A stretch of 64,000 bases of DNA, taken from the NCBI GenBank assembly GCA_964019165.1, contig OZ025279.1:10001-74000 (forward strand), read 5' to 3'. Below the pieces are notes generated by a model. It did not search any database. It was not told where the DNA came from and worked only from the letters and a program-made list of their open reading frames with translations. Positions 40,301-50,866 of this stretch are shown here, piece after piece. The first letter of the stretch is position 1. Every line of letters begins with the position of its first letter. Source of the stretch: Mastigias papua. Taxonomy: Eukaryota > Cnidaria > Scyphozoa > Rhizostomeae > Mastigiidae. The position numbers were made by a program, and so were the translations under genes.

Positions 40301-41336
40301 ATATATAAAAAGCATAAATATATAACTAAAAATAATGCATACCATGCAGCACTAAGTCTTCTCCTTCAAATAACTTTTGTTCCTTCTCTGGCTAAAGTCC
40401 TGCGCAGAATGGAGCAGCACCAATAGCCACTAGAACTAATCAATGAAGATGATGAATTTCGGCTATCATGCACTTGCAGCTCTGTCTCTTCGGTAACCTT
40501 AACGTCCTTTAGCCTTGTTTCATTAACCACCTCATGCACTGCACCGTCGGGTACGTAACCCAGTATGGGAGGCTGTTTGGGTGCTACACCTTGCCCAAGG
40601 GTGACCCAGCACAGCAGCACTTAAGAGGTAGTGACATTCTCCTCAAAGCCACAGTACTCGTCAACTACGGCTGTGCTGCCGGATGTAGTTTAATGTCATA
40701 CCCAGGACTAGATCAAGCGATACAAATTGAAAATCACCATATGTCATCTAGGATTAACATTAACAACATATGGAACTTTTCGCAAAGCAGCAGGCCTACT
40801 AAAGTGGCATTTGTATCCCAAAATGATTCAAACTAAACATTATTGATAACTACTGCAGAATGGACAATTTTCAGAAACTAACAAATTTGTCGAGAAAAAG
40901 TTCCGGCACTGCTTTGCTATTGTACCCACAACTCATGAGCATTCAAAGGTAGCAATAACTTTTCCAGTTAAAAACACACTACTACAGAAGGACACAGTCT
41001 GCAGTAATGAGGACTACTTCTCTTGCACTGAAGCCAAACCCGATATCAAATCAAACCTACCCTTATTTAGTGCAACTTGAAAGGCAAACAACAACAAAAC
41101 ATTTCGCAACAAAGTTAGCCTACTGCTGTTCAACTGCAACCAAAACTCATGAAAACTGATATGAAGCAATAATTATTTCAGAATAAACATTAAGAAAGTA
41201 GCACAAATTTTATGGAAACAATAACCAGTTCTGTTCAATTGTGGCCAATAGCTATCTAAACTCAAAGTTAACAATATTTGTATTATACTGACGGGTACAA
41301 TCTTTTCACAATTTTAGCATGAGAGAAAATCCATTG
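37370..41336. repeat. Higher-order unit 11 (n=6, 3967 bp)
   Basis: Six monomers at 37575-38840, types SQ, CQ, SQ, SQ, CQ, KE. The last five repeat the order seen in unit 10 and at the end of unit 6. A private TAACTTTTGTTCC occurs at about 40370. Confidence 0.95.
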
Positions 41337-44300
41337 CTATTGAACTGCAGCCAAAACTGGAGAAAACTCATAAATAGACACTAATTTTAAAGGAAACACA
41401 ATACGAAAGAAGCACAAATCTTTCGCAAACAAAGACCAGTTCTTTTGCATTGCAACCAAAACTGATCTAACCTGAAAGTTGACAATATTCAATGAATCCT
41501 TACAAGTACCAACTCTCAGCACCTTGTGCAGTAAAGCAAGTCTATTGATTTTCAACTGCAGCCAAAACTGGAGAAAACTCAAATATAGACACTAATTTTA
41601 CAAGCAAAACTATACGAACGACGCACAAATTTTGTGGAAACAATGACCAGTTCTTTTGCATTGCAGCCAAAACTAACCTAACCTGAAAGTTGACAATATT
41701 CAATGGATACTTACAAGTACCAACTCTGAGCGCCTTTTCCAGGAAAGCAAGTCTATTGATTTTCAACTGCAGCCAAAACTGGAGAAAACTCAAATATAGA
41801 CACTAATTTTACAAGCAAAACAATACGAAAGAAGCACAAATTTTGCACAAATGAAGAACAGATCTTTTGCACTGCAGCCAAAACTAACCTAACCTGAAAG
41901 TTGACAATATTCAATGGATACTTACAAGTACCAACTCTGAGCGCCTTTTCCAGGAAAGCAAGTCTATTGATATTCAACTGCAGCCAAAACTGGAGAAAAC
42001 TCAAATATAGACACTAATTTTACAAGCAAAAAAATACGAAAGAAGCACAAATTTTGCACAAATGAAGAAAAGATCTTTTGCACTGCAGCCAGCACGAATA
42101 TACAATGAAAGGCACCTATATTCATTGCATACTGACACGTAAAACAACACACAACTTTTTTGCAGTAAAGTAAGCTCATCCCCTTTGTATTGTAACCACA
42201 ACTGAAGAACATTCAAACTCACCAAAATTCTACTTCAGATTCAAGAGTTATGACAAAGCGAAAACCTTTCCAAAACTAATGCAGTTACATTTACATTGTA
42301 GCCGAAATGCTGGAAAACAAACTACCAACATCAATTGCAGAGTCAAACGTGAAATGTTGCTATAGCCCTGGTAGCTTTTTCCAAAGTGACAAAAAGTTAC
42401 AATTTACAAAGTGTGAGTGCAGCTAACAGCAACTCAATGGCACTCCAAATCAATACTACGACAAGGCACCCACCATCCGTCCAGTGATTCATTGTCTCTC
42501 AGCAAGTGGCAATGTCATCTTTTCACTCTGGACAGTCACCGTCTATTGCCGTTGCCGATTCTTTCTCATTCCATGTCTCTCTCCTCACAATCATTCCACT
42601 CTCGCTCTCACAAAATCACAAGCACAAAACCACAAGCACAAAACCACAAACACAAAACAAGCACAGCAGCTCAAAAACATGCTACAGAACACACATCACA
42701 TTTATCAACTAACTACTGCTATCTACTACTTCACACAGTAACTATGGACAGCTATCAACTAATTACAACTACAGCTCATACCTCCAATAGATAAATGAGC
42801 AAATAGATAATAGAGTAAATAAATTAGTAGATAAATCAACAACTCATCCATACCTCACACCATTAGCTTGTTTCCTTCAAATCAACTGTGCTCCATCTTC
42901 AGCTGCATATTCACTTTCATCTCCACTTCCATCTCCACTACAATATATCCTGCTCCAGTTGTATCATGATCCAACACAACTAGAAACCATTTGACAACAC
43001 TAAAAACATACAGTTAGAAAACATACAGTTAGAACACTCAAATACGCTTACCTCTAGAAATTCAGCTTATCCACTGCTCTGTCAAGTAATGCCTTCTTGT
43101 CCTACACAGTCCTACAGCAACTCCACGCGAAATATGGTACGAAACTCGAGTTCAATGCCACGATAACGCACTGCTCATCTACTTTGTCATCTACCGGCTC
43201 TGAGCAATTGGTCTCATATTCATTGCACTATGCACCGTCAACATCTATTTCCGGTGCCGATCCTCTCTCACTCCATATCTCTCTCCTCACAATCATTCCA
43301 CTCGCACTCTCACGAAATCACAAACACAAAACAAGCATAGTAACTCATAAACACGCTACAGAACACGCCACATTTATCTAACAATTATCTTTTGTTTACA
43401 AGCAAACATGCAAACCCCAATAAATATATAAAAAGCATAAATATATAACTAAAAATAATGCATACCATGCAGCACTAAGTCTTCTCCTTCAAATAACTTG
43501 TGTTCCTTCTCTGGCTAAAGTCCTGCGCAGAATGGAGCAGCACCAATAGCCACTAGAACTAATCAATGAAGATGATGAATTTCGGCTATCATGCACTTGC
43601 AGCTCTGTCTCTTCGGTAACCTTAACGTCCTTTAGCCTTGTTTCATTAACCACCTCATGCACTGCACCGTCGGGTACGTAACCCAGTATGGGAGGCTGTT
43701 TGGGTGCTACACCTTGCCCAAGGGTGACCCAGCACAGCAGCACTTAAGAGGTAGTGACATTCTCCTCAAAGCCACAGTACTCGTCAACTACGGCTGTGCT
43801 GCCGGATGTAGTTTAATGTCATACCCAGGACTAGATCAAGCGATACAAATTGAAAATCACCATATGTCATCTAGGATTAACATTAACAACATATGGAACT
43901 TTTCGCAAAGCAGCAGGCCTACTAAAGTGGCATTTGTATCCCAAAATGATTCAAACTAAACATTATTGATAACTACTGCAGAATGGACAATTTTCAGAAA
44001 CTAACAAATTTGTCGAGAAAAAGTCCCGGCACTGCTTTGCTATTGTACCCACAACTCATGAGCATTCAAAGGTAGCAATAACTTTTCCAGTTAAAAACAC
44101 ACTACTACAGAAGGACACAGTCTGCAGTAATGAGGACTACTTCTCTTGCACTGAAGCCAAACCCGATATCAAATCAAACCTACCCTTATTTAGTGCAACT
44201 TGAAAGGCAAACAACAACAAAACATTTCGCAACAAAGTTAGCCTACTGCTGTTCAACTGCAACCAAAACTCATGAAAACTGATATGAAGCAATAATTATT

Positions 44301-44459
44301 TCAGAATAAACATTAAGAAAGTAGCACAAATTTTATGGAAACAATAACCAGTTCTGTTCAATTGTGGCCAATAGCTATCTAAACTCAAAGTTAACAATAT
44401 TTGTATTATACTGACGGGTACAATCTTTTCACAATTTTAGCATGAGAGAAAATCCATTG
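41337..44459. repeat. Higher-order unit 12 (n=2, 3123 bp, with a chimeric monomer)
   Basis: The first monomer (41542-41752) is KE. The second (41753-41963) is a chimera: its left part is the diverged monomer that normally starts the constant block (CACAAATGAAGAACAGATC...), switching at about 41877-41882 (GCACTGCAGCCA) to the right part of a KE monomer. Private changes (TGATATTCAACTG, AAAAAATACG, GTAAAACAAC) make this the least typical complete unit, consistent with its position near the array edge. Confidence 0.9.
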
Positions 44460-44965
44460 CTATTGAACTGCAGCCAAAACTGGAGAAAACTCATAAATAG
44501 ACACTAATTTTAAAGGAAACACAATACGAAAGAAGCACAAATCTTTCGCAAACAAAGACCAGTTCTTTTGCATTGCAACCAAAACTGATCTAACCTGAAA
44601 GTTGACAATATTCAATGAATCCTTACAAGTACCAACTCTCAGCACCTTGTGCAGTAAAGCAAGTCTATTGATTTTCAACTGCAGCCAAAACTGGAGAAAA
44701 CTCAAATATAGACACTAATTTTACAAGCAAAACAATACGAACGACGCACAAATTTTGTGGAAACAATGACCAGTTCTTTTGCATTGCAGCCAAAACTAAC
44801 CTAACCTGAAAGTTGACAATATTCAATGGATACTTACAAGTACCAACTCTGAGCGCCTTTTCCAGGAAAGCAAGTCTATTGATTTTCAACTGCAGCCAAA
44901 ACTGGAGAAAACTCAAATATAGACACTAATTTTACAAGCAAAACAATACGAACGACGCACAAATT
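44460..44965. repeat. Partial higher-order unit 13 (array right edge)
   Basis: The anchor monomer and one KE monomer (44665-44875) are intact. The next monomer follows the array consensus until about 44965 and then diverges (TTTTATGG, CCAGTTGTTTTGC, AAAACCCATC). The homogenised array therefore ends inside a monomer. Confidence 0.85.
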
Positions 44966-45830
44966 TTATGGAAACAATGACCAGTTGTTTTGCATTGCAG
45001 CCAAAACCCATCTAACCTGAAAGTTGACGATTTTTATTGCAGACTTATAATTATGAAATCTGAAAAGTTTTAGCATGAGGGAAAGCGTATTGCTTTTCAA
45101 CTGCAGCCAGAACTGGGGAAAACTGAAATATTGGAAATAGCCTTACAGGCTTACCAATATGAAAGTAGTAGACTGTTTGTTGAAACGAAGACAAGTCTAT
45201 TTGCACTGCACCCAAAGCCAGTACATATTGAAAGGCACCGATATTCACTGTCTACGTAAAGGTAATACAACAGGAAACTGTTTGAAGGAAAGTAAGATCA
45301 TTCCGTTTATATTGCAACCAAAACTGTTGAACATTAAAACTCATCAAATTTTACCTGCGATTCAAACGTTATGACATAGTGAAAGTGTTTCCAAAATTAA
45401 CGAAGTTGCATTCCTATTAGCCAAGCATGCTGGAAGATGAAATACCGAATTCCTTGCAGATTCAAAAGTGAAAACGCTAAGATCTCATAGTGATTGCATT
45501 ATGGATCGTCCACCTCTATTTCCGTTGCTGAGTCTTTCTCATTATTTATCTCTCTCCTCATAATCATTGCATTCTTACTCTCAAAAAATCATATCATATT
45601 TATCCAACATTACGTATGTACTATTTATAAGTAGAGAATCAAACCCCCAACTATCAAATAAATAAATACATACGTAAATAAATATATATATATATTCCAT
45701 ACCAAGCAGCCAACAGTCTTCTCCTTCAAATAACTCATGTTCCTTCATTAGTTGACGTCCAATGCAGAACGGTACAATATCAATAGCCAGGAGACCAAAT
45801 CAATGGTGATGCTGCATTCTTTAGAAAATC
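44966..45830. repeat. Decayed relative of the higher-order unit (right flank)
   Basis: 45000-45375 keeps monomer landmarks (TTTTAGCATGAGGGAAAGCG, CAACTGCAGCCAGAACTGG) with many differences. 45490-45800 is a third diverged copy of modules A/B, including CTCTCTCCTCATAATCATTGC and the CTTCAAATAACTCATGTTCC block. On the minus strand 45795-45703 is open through the exon-like frame (PFCIGRQLMKEHELFEGED) and is followed by GGTATGG. The order of landmarks follows the array units, so this is an old unit outside the homogenised zone. Confidence 0.75.

Positions 45831-46773
<943 letters not shown>

Positions 46774-46871
<98 letters not shown>
46774..46871. repeat. (TA)n microsatellite, second tract
   Basis: TA/AT dinucleotides for about 98 bases with a phase slip near 46800 and a C interruption near 46853. 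Confidence 0.95.
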
Positions 46872-47159
46872 AACATATGAATCCCCAGGTAGACTACATG
46901 GTTTTATATATCAATAGAATCAGTTCCAGTAGAAGACTATTTAAAGCATCAACATAAAAAACAAAAAAGTATGAGAATTAGCCTACCATGATTTGGACAA
47001 ATGCTGTAGACTCTTGGCCCTTTGTTATTCTACTGTAAATATACCAACTGAACAAAATGAATAAAAAAACAAATACAAAAATGAAAAAAAATAAAACAGT
47101 AAAGGGAAATTAAGAAAGTTAGAACAAACATGCATGTAGAAAAATATTGTTCAAAAGTC

Positions 47160-47905
47160 ACTCAAAAATCATCAAACTATGTTCTGCTCATCAAATATAT
47201 TATAGTGGAAGTCATATTTACATCTCTTTCCTGACCAAAACCGGTCCAATATGTTTTTAAATTGGTTTATACGGTAAGCATCCACAACTTCCAGTGATAA
47301 ACTATCCCAAACTGGAACTACTCTGAAGCAAAAACTGTTCTTTGTTTGTTCTAATTTTGTTCCACCCATCTGCAACTGCAGGGAATGTCATCTTGTTCTC
47401 CCAATCTCATTTTTTATATTTAAGGATGGTACAATTGAGCATCATAGAACCCTTTCACAATTTTAAAGACTTCTATCATATCTCCCCTGTATTTTCTAAA
47501 TCTTAGAGAAGGCAGGTTCAGGGATCTCAATCTTTGTTCATAGGTTAAGTCTTTCATTCCTGGAAGTGCTTTCGTACCATGCCTTTGTACCCTGTCAATA
47601 TTGACAATGCTACATTTGCATGAAGGGGGCCAGACTGATGCTGCATATTCTAAGTGAGCCTGTACTATGGCCTTGAAAAGTAGCTTAAACATTCTATTAT
47701 CTAAGAACATGAAGCTCCTTCATAAAACACCTAGCATTTGCATTCCTTTGGTAATCTTTCAGTCACTATGTTCCTTGAATTTTAAGTCACTGTCCACAAT
47801 TACTCCTAAATCTTTCTCAGATATTATTTTCTTTACAATTGCACCTCTTATAGTATAACACTGATCAGGTGCATTGCTTCTAATATTTAACTAGATGTGG
47901 ATACA
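47160..47905 (-). pseudogene. 5'-truncated non-LTR retrotransposon (CR1/L2-like) reverse transcriptase C-terminal part
   Basis: Read on the minus strand from about 47905, the translation gives EKDLGVIVDSDLKFKEHSD, then FKAIVQAHLEYAASVWPP, RVQRHGTKALPGMKDLTYEQ, LRSLNLPSLRFRKYRGDMIE, and finally FCFRVVPVWDSLSLEVVDAY. These are the typical thumb and C-terminal blocks of CR1/L2/Jockey-type LINE reverse transcriptases; the catalytic FADD region would lie further 5' and is missing. In-frame stops (TGA near 47768 and near 47720) and at least one frame change between 47420 and 47375 show that it is dead. Low coordinates are the element 3' end. Confidence 0.8.
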
Positions 47906-48581
47906 TCTATGTAATATGATGAATACTGTGTCCAGTTGGTGAATTTGGTTGCCTAATGGGCAATTATTCATCATTGCTTAGGTGAAGAGTCCATGGGATA
48001 AAATAAACTCTTTTACACACGATCAGGTTTTGAGTCTCTATGTAAGTATATTCCAGAACATTCAAATAAAGGGACGACCCTACTTGCCTACTAAACAGGA
48101 AATTATCATATGCATACATGTTCATGCGCCTTCTGGATTTTTAATTAGATCTTACCCAATGACATTTCATTCTATGTATCACATTTCATTTTAAGATAAA
48201 ACTTTGGAAGGAGTAAGGCTCTGACACTGAAATTTTGCATTTGCCATAACCCTATTAACATGAATCAACGGTGCAAATGTCAAGAAGATCAGAACAGGTG
48301 AGCGCAAATTATACCATTAAATTGCATGGATGAAACCTAGTTATTCTTTTATAACTGTGTGCTTACATTAACTTACACAGTACAGGGGTCGCGGAGCAAT
48401 ATTTTTATTGCATAGGCTTTAGTTTTCACAAGTTGTCTTCAAGGTACCCTTTGTTAAGAGTTATACACTGTTAATGAAAAACTACCTTATTAAATTTATT
48501 ACAATTGAGTATATACATCATTAGAAAATCAGACTTAAAACCTAACCTACAATCAAAGTCTAAAGTTTACAAAACAAAATG
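47906..48581. other. No recognisable gene
   Basis: Unique-looking AT-rich DNA. The part nearest 48581 may be the 3' untranslated region of the minus-strand LINE fragment that follows. Confidence 0.5.
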
Positions 48582-48801
48582 TTAAGAATTAATGAACAAA
48601 ACATAGACAAAAGATTGGGAGGCTCTTTTAGTAGATGCTTTGAAGGTACATAAAGCGGCTGTATGCTTTGATCTAACAGAGAGGCGATTCCAAAGCTTTG
48701 CTACTCTAAAAATAATAGCACTTTGGTCCTTTTCTGACTTATCTATGGGAAGCCTAAAGCCTGTCTCTGTATTGCAGAAGCTCCTAAAATAGCACCAATA
48801 G
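48582..48801 (-). pseudogene. LINE ORF2 C-terminal fragment
   Basis: The minus-strand frame ends with FRLPIDKSEKDQSAIIFRVA, KLWNRLSVRSKHTAALCTFK and a stop at 48582. The pattern of basic/hydrophobic residues, then (K/L)LWN(R/S)L, then a TFK block is the normal C-terminus of many invertebrate LINE ORF2 proteins. Its upstream part is cut off at the foldback element at 48802. The frame continues into the foldback by chance. Confidence 0.6.
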
Positions 48802-49205
48802 TCGCCAAAAGTCCTTGGGACACTTGGAAGAAACAGATAAAAAAACCACTTTCCTCTACATATTGTCATAGTTGCTACAAACATGCACCCCCCTTCCCCC
48901 TAGAACAATGTTGGTTCGCTTGTGGGACACTTGACGTTGGCGTGCACGCGAAATTTTCCTATTATCGCAGGTACTTCAGCAGACAACCAAGATTGTTTCA
49001 GGGGGAGAGGGGGATGAAAGTTCTTTGCAGAATACAAAAAGTGCGAAGTGTCCCAGGACTTTGTCAGGTATTGTCTGGTATTGACATTTTTCAAAACACG
49101 TTATACCTGCAATGTGTTGGTTGGTCAAGGGGTAATCGATGGTGCAGAAAACGATGGTGACATTTAAAATTATGTAAGTCATCTCTGTGACGTCATGTCA
49201 CGTGG
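48802..49205. mobile_element. Foldback (inverted-repeat) element, copy 1
   Basis: The left arm has CAAAAGTCCTTGGGACACTT and CCTTCCCCCTAGAACAATGT; the right arm carries their complements (GGGGGAGAGGGGGATGAAAG, AAGTGTCCCAGGACTTTGTC) in reverse order. The two arms meet near 48945. A second copy lies in the same orientation at 55905-56320, so this is a dispersed family. By comparison, the right arm here runs to about 49205, ending in a TGACGTCA-containing tip, while the left arm is truncated at 48802 where LINE sequence begins. No coding capacity: a non-autonomous element. Confidence 0.75.
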
Positions 49206-49585
49206 GTGTCTATCATTCTGTCCCTCCGGCAGTACTCCTACCCAAATCGGTATTAGGACATAATTTTTATCTTCTAATAACAATGTATTCAACGGCCCGA
49301 GCCTCACGCGACTTATCTTGAAAATATAGGAACAGTTCGAGCAACATAGCTCGCAAAAACGCTCTAAATACCGGCTTTACTTGAACTTTGCCAGAACTTG
49401 CAATCGAGGCCAAGACAGACGTCAGCACATGTACTAACGGCAGTATTACTATGGTTACGCAGATGCAGCCCGTAACTTATTAATTTTACCATTCGTTCTT
49501 ATTCAGATTCCTGAAATATATTCTGCTTATGTATTTTGGCAACTTTTTCTATACAAGAGGCGTTATATGTGCACCGCTTTTATGA
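49206..49585. other. No recognisable gene
   Basis: Unique-looking sequence between the foldback element and the target-site duplication of the large transposon. No coding or repeat structure was seen. Confidence 0.5.
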
Positions 49586-49591
49586 CTGGTG
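49586..49591. repeat. Target-site duplication, left copy (CTGGTG)
   Basis: CTGGTG immediately precedes the left terminus TATGGTGGCCC and is repeated immediately after the matching right terminus, at 54132-54137. Confidence 0.8.
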
Positions 49592-49646
49592 TATGGTGGC
49601 CCATCAGTATCAACAGCTATCTTATATACAAAACCAAACTTTTTGG

Positions 49647-50488
49647 TTTTGAACCAAATTTCTGATATTGAAGGTGTGAGATTACTCACAAAGTTGCGTT
49701 TAAAGTTTAGTATGCTGAATGAACATAAATTTAGACACAACTTTGATAGTCTTACTCCATTTTGTGCTTGTGGTAATGACTTGGAAGACAGCGAGCACTT
49801 TCTCCTGCACTGCCCCCAGTTTGATGTGATGCGGCAAGATCTCCTTGGACGGCTCTCTGAAGTTCCTGGTTTTAAAATCAATCTAGAAGATAAACCTTTG
49901 AGTGACTTGCTTCTGTTCGGAGACTCTAAAAATAGTGGCATCATCAATCGAATAATCCTTGAAGCAACAATTTCTTTCATCAAAACCACGAAAAGGTTTT
50001 CAGATTGAACTTAAGCACTAAACAGCAGCAACCTTTTGTTTTTTTTTTGTTTTTTTTTTGTTTTGTTTACTTGTAGTAATTGTAACGGGTGTCTTGTAAA
50101 GAAGTACTGCCATTTACACTGTTTGATAGCAGAAATGCTCATTACCGTACGCCCTTTCGGCGGGGCGGTGCGTGCTGGGTGATTAATTTCGTTGCCTGGT
50201 GCGCGCCGTTTTGTTCCAAGGCGTTTTTTTTTCCCATGATATTTTTTTTATGGGTGCCATTTCCAGTAAGGTGGTGACCATATCCAGTGAGGTGGTGGAG
50301 GTCTTCTTTCTGAGATGCCCGTTCCAGTTGTTTTTCCTGCTTTGTTAGTAAATTATTTGTACATATATTTTGAAATTATTATAAGTGGCTGTCGTAGTTG
50401 GAACTCGCTGACATCATGTCCTTTCCAGCTATGGCAGCCATAGAATATTTGCATTTATTAGTTGTAGTTTTAGGATTTTATGTGATAA
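49647..50488 (+). mobile_element. 5'-truncated LINE insertion with ORF2 C-terminus
   Basis: The open frame from about 49647 to 50008 contains LRLKFSMLNEHKFRHNF, the zinc-knuckle-like block CACGNDLEDSEHFLLHC (Cys, Cys, His, Cys) and the terminal LEATISFIKTTKRF. This is the C-terminal end of a non-LTR retrotransposon ORF2, as common in cnidarian LINEs. A 3' untranslated region with T-rich tracts (50039-50061) follows, ending in an A-run at 50487. The insertion splits the transposon's left inverted repeat. The flanking copies AAAACCAAACTTTTTG (49631-49646) and AAAAAAAAACTTTTTG (50489-50504) look like a ~16-bp target-site duplication with two mismatches. The LINE arrived after the transposon. Confidence 0.85.
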
Positions 50489-50670
50489 AAAAAAAAACTT
50501 TTTGTCTACATGAGTAATTGATTTCAATATTAAATGGCATTTACATTATCAATCAAAAAGTAAATGTGAAATCATTTTTTATCTGGCATTTCACTTTTGT
50601 TAACAACTAGAAAACTGATTTAAATTTCATGTATGTTGTAAATCATTTGATACTGCTGGGCCATTCGTGT

Positions 50671-50685
50671 GGACCATCAGTATCA
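50671..50685 (+). promoter_or_regulatory. Internal copy of the terminal motif (left)
   Basis: GGACCATCAGTATCA repeats, with one mismatch, the terminal GGCCCATCAGTATCA at 49598-49612. Its mirror copies are at 53897-53911 and 54111-54125. Such motif pairs in transposon ends are commonly transposase binding sites; here that role is inferred. Confidence 0.5.
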
Positions 50686-50866
50686 AGTCTGCCTCGTGAT
50701 CAAATTGACCTCAGTCGGAATAACGCAAGTCAAATGGCATGGCACATGTATCGATTATGAACCTATTTCGATTTCGCGCGAAGAAAGTAGGGGAGAACAG
50801 TGTATCGTCGAAAAAGCTACGTCTGATAGAAAAAAGAAAGCAAAGTGGGATGCATTGGAGAAGTTA

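Larger units (their letters stand above)
3186..44965. repeat. Macrosatellite: 12 complete and 1 partial higher-order units with an embedded 211-bp VNTR
   Basis: Equivalent bases recur at 3186, 7364, 10487, 14243, 17366, 20489, 24456, 27790, 30702, 33614, 37370, 41337 and 44460. The spacings are 4178, 3123, 3756, 3123, 3123, 3967, 3334, 2912, 2912, 3756, 3967 and 3123. Every spacing equals 2701 + 211n with n a whole number. Each unit is a ~205-bp anchor monomer, n copies of a 211-bp monomer, then a constant block. Units differ from one another by only a few single-base changes, which implies recent amplification or strong homogenisation. Because 211 is not a multiple of three, the repeated ~83-residue minus-strand frames shift phase in each monomer and are not a gene. 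Confidence 0.95.
49592..50715. repeat. Left terminal inverted repeat, split by a LINE
   Basis: The outer part 49592-49646 and the inner part 50489-50715 together match the reverse complement of 53867-54131 with few differences. The intervening 49647-50488 is a LINE insertion. Homology with the right repeat fades after GACCTC(A/G)GT at 50715. The outer part contains a TATATA motif (49623-49628) that could act as a TATA box. Confidence 0.9.

Noticed and set aside
3186..44916. Dozens of near-identical ~83-residue minus-strand frames that look like a tandem gene family
   Set aside because: Each spans more than one 211-bp monomer and overlaps its neighbour in another phase, because 211 is not divisible by three. 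There is no consistent start context and no recognisable domain.
1556..44965. CRISPR-like array (regular repeats and spacers)
   Set aside because: The repeat is a contiguous 211-bp satellite without unique spacers, in a eukaryotic context with no cas genes.
48582..48884. Single 100-residue minus-strand protein
   Set aside because: The N-terminal third lies in the foldback element arm; only the C-terminal part resembles LINE ORF2.
49549..49989. 146-residue minus-strand frame
   Set aside because: Antisense shadow of the LINE C-terminal frame on the plus strand, which has the recognisable CACG...HFLLHC block.
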